Source of the DNA: Siphonodentalium dalli
Taxonomy: Eukaryota > Mollusca > Scaphopoda > Gadilida > Siphonodentaliidae
Length of the DNA: 64,000 nucleotides
NCBI GenBank assembly: GCA_032622095.1
Contig: CP136061.1
Coordinates: 60,812,627-60,876,626 of the forward strand
Reading direction: 5' to 3'
A model generated the notes under the pieces. It ran no database searches. It was not told the DNA's origin and was given only the letters and a program-made list of their open reading frames with translations. The first letter of the stretch is position 1. Every line of letters begins with the position of its first letter. Shown here one piece after another: positions 58,318 to 64,000 of this stretch. The position numbers and the translations under genes were made by a program.

Positions 58318-58720
58318 TGCGATGATGATGCTGGTGGTGATAATGATAATGATAATTATGCGGCGATGTTGATGTTGATGAAGACGACAATGGTGGTGGT
58401 GATGTTGGCTATGATGAAGATGATGATGGTTGTGGAGTTGTGACGATGGTTATGGTGGTGACGGTGAGGGTGATGATGATGATGGTAGTGGTGGTGGTGG
58501 TGTTCCTGATGTCTGGTGATGGAACATCAATCATGATGATGGTTGTGGAGTTGTGATGATGGTGATTAGGATGGTGGTGACGGTGAGGGTGATGATGATG
58601 GTAGTGGTGGTGTTGCTGATATCTGGTGATGGAACATCAATCATAATGATGATGATGATGTTGATTACGATGATGATGGTGACGATAACGATTATGGTGG
58701 TGAAGATGATGGTGGGCACC
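58318..58720. repeat. Low-complexity GAT/GGT tract with a ~113-bp duplication
   Basis: Triplet-rich sequence in which ATGATGGTTGTGGAGTTGTG through GTCTGGTGATGGAACATCAA (about 58422-58534) is repeated at about 58535-58642 with small differences. Poly-Met/Val and poly-Ile frames are artefacts. Confidence 0.85.
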
Positions 58721-59206
58721 TGGTTATCGAAGGCCCTAATTACATACTCATGTATATGCTGCTGAGCCAGAAACATCCGCATAAACGAAACAACAAAGAA
58801 TTGCCGTGACGAGAATATGACAATGATGGAATCTCCACTCAGAGTAATGCTATATAACGGCGTAATGAGAAATCTGATTCGTAAGCAGCAAGGACATTCT
58901 AGAAATTGTAAATGCCACCATTTGTTGGAGAAAACGATTCTGGAAGTTAAAATACATAAATCATGTCTTTGATGAACAAGACGCGTATATGAAGACAGAA
59001 TAATTTCAGTTCATTTATCATACAGAAAGTGAACATAATATCGATTAGAACCCAGTCTAATATATGCGGCTGTATCGTAGAAATTCGACTTTGTATGCCG
59101 CACGTAGGAGCGACCAACCGTTCCGTGTTTATTAGACGCCTACGTGGCGCGAACACTCCAGCTAACCAATCAGGGATTTGGCGACAGGGGTGGGGATGTC
59201 TCGTTT
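58721..59206. other. No gene recognised
   Basis: Unassigned; opposed 60-69-codon frames at 58947-59211 without motifs. Confidence 0.45.
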
Positions 59207-59276
59207 GTTGAAAGTATTATCTGAACATTTCCAAGGGAACTACTCGTCAATGAGTATTTAACATAGAAATGGTTAA
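59207..59276. mobile_element. Right-end fragment of the GACGAGTAGTT MITE family
   Basis: TATTATCTGAACATTTCCAA, GGGAACTACTCGTCAATGAG and TATTTAACATAGAAATGGTTAA end at 59276. It matches in inverse the left end of the 13.1-kb copy. The other end is missing. Confidence 0.75.
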
Positions 59277-59579
59277 AACTGGTTGAGAATAGAGTATCAA
59301 TCATTCATTCAAACAACTCAACTAAACGGTTTCCTTCTCAAAAAAGTTAACACTTCTCGGGCTTGCAAATTCGTCTGCACCATGGCTATTGTACAAATGC
59401 GTTTTGTCAACAAGTTTCTATCAGCGGTCAAGATACCTAGTTCGTTGGTGATGTAAAATATTAGTGAACAATATTTCTTTATTCAATCACTAAACTTCTA
59501 TCCATTGAAATATCCGAGAAGTACAGAACAAATGCATAGTAATTTCTCAATATTGGTTGGATTTATAGAATGTGGAAAC
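59277..59579. other. Unassigned sequence with a short dispersed repeat
   Basis: GGCTATTGTACAAATGCG...TTTCTATCAGCGGTCA (59387-59430) recurs at about 60183-60227. Confidence 0.5.
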
Positions 59580-59799
59580 TACAGTAATGCCTAAAGTAAT
59601 TGACCACTTAACAACCACAGCAGAATTATGGGTAATTTTTCAGGATTTAGTCGGAAATATGGCTTGTTGCCATTCTTCGGAAAACTCTCGAGGAGAGCTT
59701 TCCGATGAATGGCAAGAAGCCATATTTCCGACTAAATCCTGAGAAATTACCCATAATTCTGCTGTGGTTAAGTGGTCAATTACTTTGGGCATTACTGTA
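59580..59799. mobile_element. Tc1/mariner-like palindromic MITE, full length
   Basis: TA dinucleotides flank inverted ends CAGTAATGCC and GGCATTACTG. The two arms (about 105 bp) pair almost throughout: TAATTGACCACTTAAC, CCACAGCAGAATTATGGGTA, TTTCAGGATTTAGTCGG and AATATGGCTTGTTGCCATTC, to a centre ACTCTCGAGGAGAGCT. TA duplication and CAGT ends fit Tc1/mariner; no transposase. Minus-strand frame 59640-59864 is accidental. Confidence 0.9.
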
Positions 59800-60756
59800 C
59801 CTCCGATCTCACAAGTGTACTGGTTCGATACATGATTTGAGAGTAATTTTTTTTGAAAACCCATGACACTTGTGAATTAAAAATGGTGGACAAAATGGCC
59901 GCCATTTGAGCGAAAACGCCCTTTATGTATTGTGTGTATCATCATTTTGGTGGAAGGTGTTTACATTGTAAATAGACAAAGTATCATCACAGGGTGCTAA
60001 ACATGACGTTTGTGATATAAATACCATAAAATTCACAATTCGCCTATTTTTTTAGCCGCCCTACCCTAATACATAGCGAGAGTAGAGACTCATGGAATGA
60101 TACAGTAGACCAGATGATACGCCAAAATTTCTCGCTAATAGAAGAAGACCAGCTGATCTGAGTGATATCTCACTAATGCGTCTGGCTATTGTACAAATGG
60201 GTTTGTGTCAACTGGTTTCTATCCGCGGTCAGGATAGCTGATCTGGGCGTGTTTTGATGCACACGTGGCCAATTAGGCTCCATCAACGTTGACGTAAGCG
60301 ACACACCAGTGATAACATTGTTTGATGTCGGACATTATTCACTCTTTCTGTTGATCGATACCGATGATCAAAGATGATATCACAAGCATCGGGCTATAGA
60401 AGCCGTAAATCATACACCGCATGTGTGCAGTGCATGACGGGTAACACGTAAGAACGCGCTGTCCGTCTTGATGGGACAACGATTCGCAGCATTTGGTCTC
60501 GTTTGGGACAACACACAAAGGGAAGCGATCGTACGACGAATGAATGTATATATTTATTACATTCCTATGATTGTGTGATTTACCTTGATTTCTCGAGTGA
60601 CTATAAACGATAATTTCTCTAAAGAATTATGTCACTTTAACTAACGAGGTATGTATTCATACGCGCTATCGAAAATTATGCGTAATGTGTGTAATCGTGG
60701 TATCATTCGGATTTCTGGTAAATCAGATGCTTAAAGTGGAATAAAATAAACAGAAT
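59800..60756. other. No gene recognised
   Basis: About 950 bases without a supported feature apart from the short dispersed repeat near 60183-60227. Confidence 0.5.
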
Positions 60757-60904
60757 AATCACTTGATTTAACTGGTGACCTGAAATAATTAATTCGAGGC
60801 AGGGACTATTTTGTAAAACACTCGAGCGCAATGCGCTCTCGTGTCTCTACAACGTCCCTGCCTCTCATGAATTATTCCAGGTCACCAGTTCAATCAAGTG
60901 ATTA
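60757..60904. repeat. Imperfect 148-bp hairpin
   Basis: ATCACTTGATTTAACTGGTG (60759) pairs with CACCAGTTCAATCAAGTGAT. The pairing continues through AATTAATTCGAGGCAGGGAC versus GTCCCTGCCTCTCATGAATT to a centre CTCGAGCGCAATGCGCTCTC. Several mismatches make it older than the palindromes at 41.4 and 57.2 kb. Confidence 0.85.
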
Positions 60905-61352
60905 CTTTCTATATAATGCATACGTGCGGACAGTGACGAGTTTGTCGGGAAACGTTGTTGGGAACTTGTTCTCATGCATTGGAGAGGATGTACCAAAGAA
61001 TGAGAACAGCACTGGTCAAATCCCATTGTATTAATAGCTATGACCATATACGCATTTAGACAAAATGATCTCGTTATGACAACAGGGAGAAAACCGTATG
61101 CCGAATACTTGTTTTACACCTACATGTATGTGCATGCATTTACGCATATTGAGAAATTGGGTTGTCGGACCTATGTCATTGCAGTGTGGATCACACCGTC
61201 CCGTAGTTTTTAGTATCCCGATATTCATAGTACATTTCAGTATGCATGGGTTATTGTAGAATTGGGCGTGATAAATAATAATAATAACGCAAAAACAGTT
61301 ATTTATGGCCCATATCGATCCAAACGAGATGTGCGAGAAATAGTATTAGTAT
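60905..61352. other. No gene recognised
   Basis: Unassigned; opposed short frames only. Confidence 0.45.
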
Positions 61353-61742
61353 CTAACCCGTTCGCTACTAAATACTGATTGACGAGTTGTTCCATTAACC
61401 CTTTCAGTGCCAAGTTCGATTTTTGTATCAACCCATATTTCCTTGATCATTTTTCAAATTTATTGATTATAATAATGCATCACATTATTATAATTAATAA
61501 ATTTGAAAAATGATCAAGGAAATATGGGTTGATACAAAAATCGTACTTCGCACTGAAAGGGTTAAGAAATGTTAGAATAAATTCAACAAACGGCCGTTTT
61601 TTGAACTTATTATCTGAACATTTCCCACTAAAGATTACAAATCCTTGCCCTTCCTAACATCCCTCCAGATGAATAATAGACCATTCCAGTTTATAATTTT
61701 ATAACTGAATGGGGAGAATTCATTCAGTAAAGAAGTGGTTAA
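61353..61742. mobile_element. TTAACC-ended MITE (GACGAGTAGTT family) interrupted by a second MITE
   Basis: The left end CTAACCCGTTCGCTACTAAA (61353) and right end CAGTAAAGAAGTGGTTAA (61725-61742) enclose TGATTGACGAGTTGTTCCA, TTAGAATAAATTCAACAAAC, a central ACGGCCGT, TTATTATCTGAACATTTCCC and GAATAATAGACCATTCC. Without the nested 61395-61565 element it would be about 220 bp, close to the 13.1-kb copy. Confidence 0.75.
61395..61565. mobile_element. Perfectly palindromic 171-bp TTAA MITE, nested insertion
   Basis: TTAACCCTTTCAGTGCCAAG begins the left arm and CTTCGCACTGAAAGGGTTAA ends the right arm. The arms pair through TTTTTGTATCAACCCATATT, TCCTTGATCATTTTTCAAAT and TTATTATAAT to the centre. TTAA occurs at both borders, and removing one TTAA plus the insert restores the host element's sequence (TTCCATTAAGAAATGTT). 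Confidence 0.9.
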
Positions 61743-64000
61743 ATTTAAGTAGAGTTCTGACCCGAGAGAACACAGAAAGAGGAAGTTTCATTGTCATAAA
61801 AACAAGAAACTATCAAAATATTTTAGCTTAATATTTTCCTAATGTGTATCTATCGAGGAAGTGTTGCAGATATTGCCCTTTAGTTTGGTTTTGATAATTC
61901 AAAATGCATTGCACTGAAGTGGTGGCTGTTGGTATCTGTGTACTGGAGGTGACGAACAATGCAAATTTCAAACCAGAAAGCTCGGCCATTATCCATGCGA
62001 TAAATAACTGATGGTACACAACAAGCCTCACATAACTATAACCGAACTCTCGAGTGTTCTGTGAAATCAAATAGTAACATATAATAATGCTTAGTCAATA
62101 AGGCTTTATTCACACACTGGGGAGATCTACCTAGGAAATATTCAGCCAATCCGTCGCAAAAGACAGGTTTTTCTACCATAAATACGAGACGTTGCATATA
62201 ACATACATGATTGTGTGTTATTGTCCATCCCTTAACTAACACTATTTCTGATTGGGCAAAAGCCGTCACATGATAATCCGGGAAAAAGTCACATTGGACT
62301 CCCGAAAGTCATATTGGATTCGAATAGAGTCCAACATGACTTTTATAAAAGTTATCGGGACTGGGTGGTGTCATTTGGATTAACATACAGATTGATAATA
62401 AAAAATGTCATTATCCAATGTTGTGTAGAGTATGTGTTTTCTTTCACCACAACCTGGACACGTACAAGAAAAACACATACTGTAAACAACATTGTATAAT
62501 AACTTTATAGTATCGTGCACCACCAATGAATAGTAAGATCGCTGCAAGTCAACTAGACTAGTGATTGTATAACTGAATAATATATCATCCATACCTCAGA
62601 ATTAGGTGAAATGTTTTGAACAGAAACAAATATTTCTAAAAACTAAATTAAATCAAACAATAGTTGAATCCTTATAAGAATCACAACAGAAAGCTAATAT
62701 TGTGATATATCATGAGTTTATTAGTTAAAATATGTTAAATTTTGTGGGGGAAATGAATTATGTTGTTTTTAAGGAAGTATCCATAATTGTTTAACACAAT
62801 CGTTTTCTGCAACATAAACCAACCCTTGTAATAAATAAGTGTTCTAACTCTTCGATAAATCCATACATTTGAGGATGTAGTTTCAATTCTGAAATACCAA
62901 TTTTCTGGAAAACATTTTGTCATGGCCATCAATGTTAAATTTATCCATCTCTGCGCTACCTTAGTCAACAATTAAATGATTGAATTCCCACATATATACG
63001 TAGGTCGAATTACACACAGCTTAGTCAAAGGCACATACCATATATTTTTAAAGTTTACCACTCAATATATGTAAGAGTGTGAAGGCATCATAAACATGGC
63101 CACTCACCAAACAGTGTTTGAGGATTTGCACGAAATTATATATTTATTCAAGCATCTCGTTTATATGCAGGTGCATTAGATTAAATATCATCTATCCAAA
63201 TTGATATACAATAGAACATAATTGATTTACACAATTTTCGGTTATCCTGGCACTAAATACTAAAATCATCCGATCATCGCCAGTTATAGGGCACATGAGC
63301 CATACAATATTAAAAAATGTGAAAATAAATGAATATAGTGGAGGACTCACTTACTACTTTAGACATGTATATCAGAATAAAACAAATATATTCTGTTTGA
63401 ATGTGATATTTTGACATTGTCGATACCATGATATTCAAAATCTAATCAAACTGAATCTAAAAAACAAGGTATGTCCTACTAAACCTCAGATGAATGGATT
63501 GCTCGATCTGAACACATTATGTGTGGGCATAGGTAAGGATATCAGTCGTGTACACATGCATGTAGTAATTTTGGGAACGGGGTCAATATATATTTAGAGA
63601 TAGTGTATCTCTTCCCTGAACTTTCTGCATGGTATAAAACAGTAGCTTGAAACATAGGCACCAGTCAATACGAGTTACTGTCACTAGGACATCATTTTTC
63701 TCCAATTATTTTATATGAAGAAAAAAAAAATGTGAGTCTTTTTCTTAGAACATTACAATATTGTTTTTATTGGAAATATATCGTTTTGAACAATTCTAAG
63801 TATACACGAGATGTTTCTCTTTCGTATGTTTGATAGTAATAATTGAATGACTTCAAAATGAGTTTCATAGCAATGTTGTGAAAAGCATACCCCTGCATGG
63901 TATCTTCACTAACAGGTTATACCAATCCACATTGCTTCGCTACAGAAGGCATTGAAATTAGCACATCGTGAATATAGTGAATATGTTTGAGGGAATTGTA
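61743..64000. other. No gene recognised; one imperfect hairpin
   Basis: The final 2.3 kb has no supported gene. At 62410-62500 ATTATCCAATGTTGTGTAGA and AGTATGTGTTTTCTT pair imperfectly with AAAAACACATACTGTAAACA and ACATTGTATAAT, forming a ~90-bp hairpin inside two opposed small frames. 62600-62680 shares words with the repeat flank at 46.3 kb. Confidence 0.5.

Overview
This is a eukaryotic, intergenic-looking window. It is clearly AT-rich, has no long uninterrupted coding region, and shows no operon-like packing, tRNA or rRNA. It is saturated with decayed non-LTR retrotransposons, foldback/MITE DNA elements and minisatellites. The LINE C-terminal motifs, the many short TTAA-ended elements and a (TTAGGG)-like tract fit an invertebrate animal. 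A mollusc or another marine lophotrochozoan is my best guess, made from general familiarity with such repeats and not from a search.

Layout. 1-1000: LINE 3' end, a TTAA-ended foldback element, and a second foldback element. 2.86-3.42 kb: diverged tandem repeat. 3504-6715: a 3.2-kb Foldback-like element with arrays of a 10-bp repeat at both ends, internal ~525-bp units and a 9-bp target duplication. 7.9-8.1 kb: diverged tandem repeat. 10.8-12.0 kb: telomere-like tract followed by a ~61-bp dimeric minisatellite. 13.1-22.3 kb: dispersed repeats, TTAA elements and a LINE 3' end. 22.3-29.4 kb: mostly featureless, with one unexplained ORF at 25.0-25.7 kb. 29.4-31.4 kb: short tandem repeat split by a TTAA MITE, then a 35-bp minisatellite. 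31.8-37 kb: LINE remnants and low-complexity DNA. 38.3-41.7 kb: TTAA element, foldback elements, a ~130-bp tandem array and a long near-perfect palindrome, all near or inside a split dispersed repeat. 43.7-47.6 kb: several TTAA elements and LINE ends. 50.4-55.6 kb: dispersed repeat, a TTAA MITE, a Harbinger-like MITE, mariner-like and composite foldback elements, and a LINE relic. 55.7-61.7 kb: a series of palindromes and nested TTAA elements. 61.7-64 kb: nothing recognised apart from one imperfect hairpin.

Main conclusions. No host gene can be supported. The most informative signals concern transposon biology. At least four foldback families share the terminus TTAACC(C) (piggyBac-like) although their inner arms differ. 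One hairpin module containing TCTCTTATATATGCGAG is reused inside elements with unrelated ends. Nested insertions reveal empty target sites and confirm TTAA duplication. The 3' tails of two LINE types share one stem-loop plan with a compensatory base-pair change. These are inferences from one window and need genome-wide comparison.
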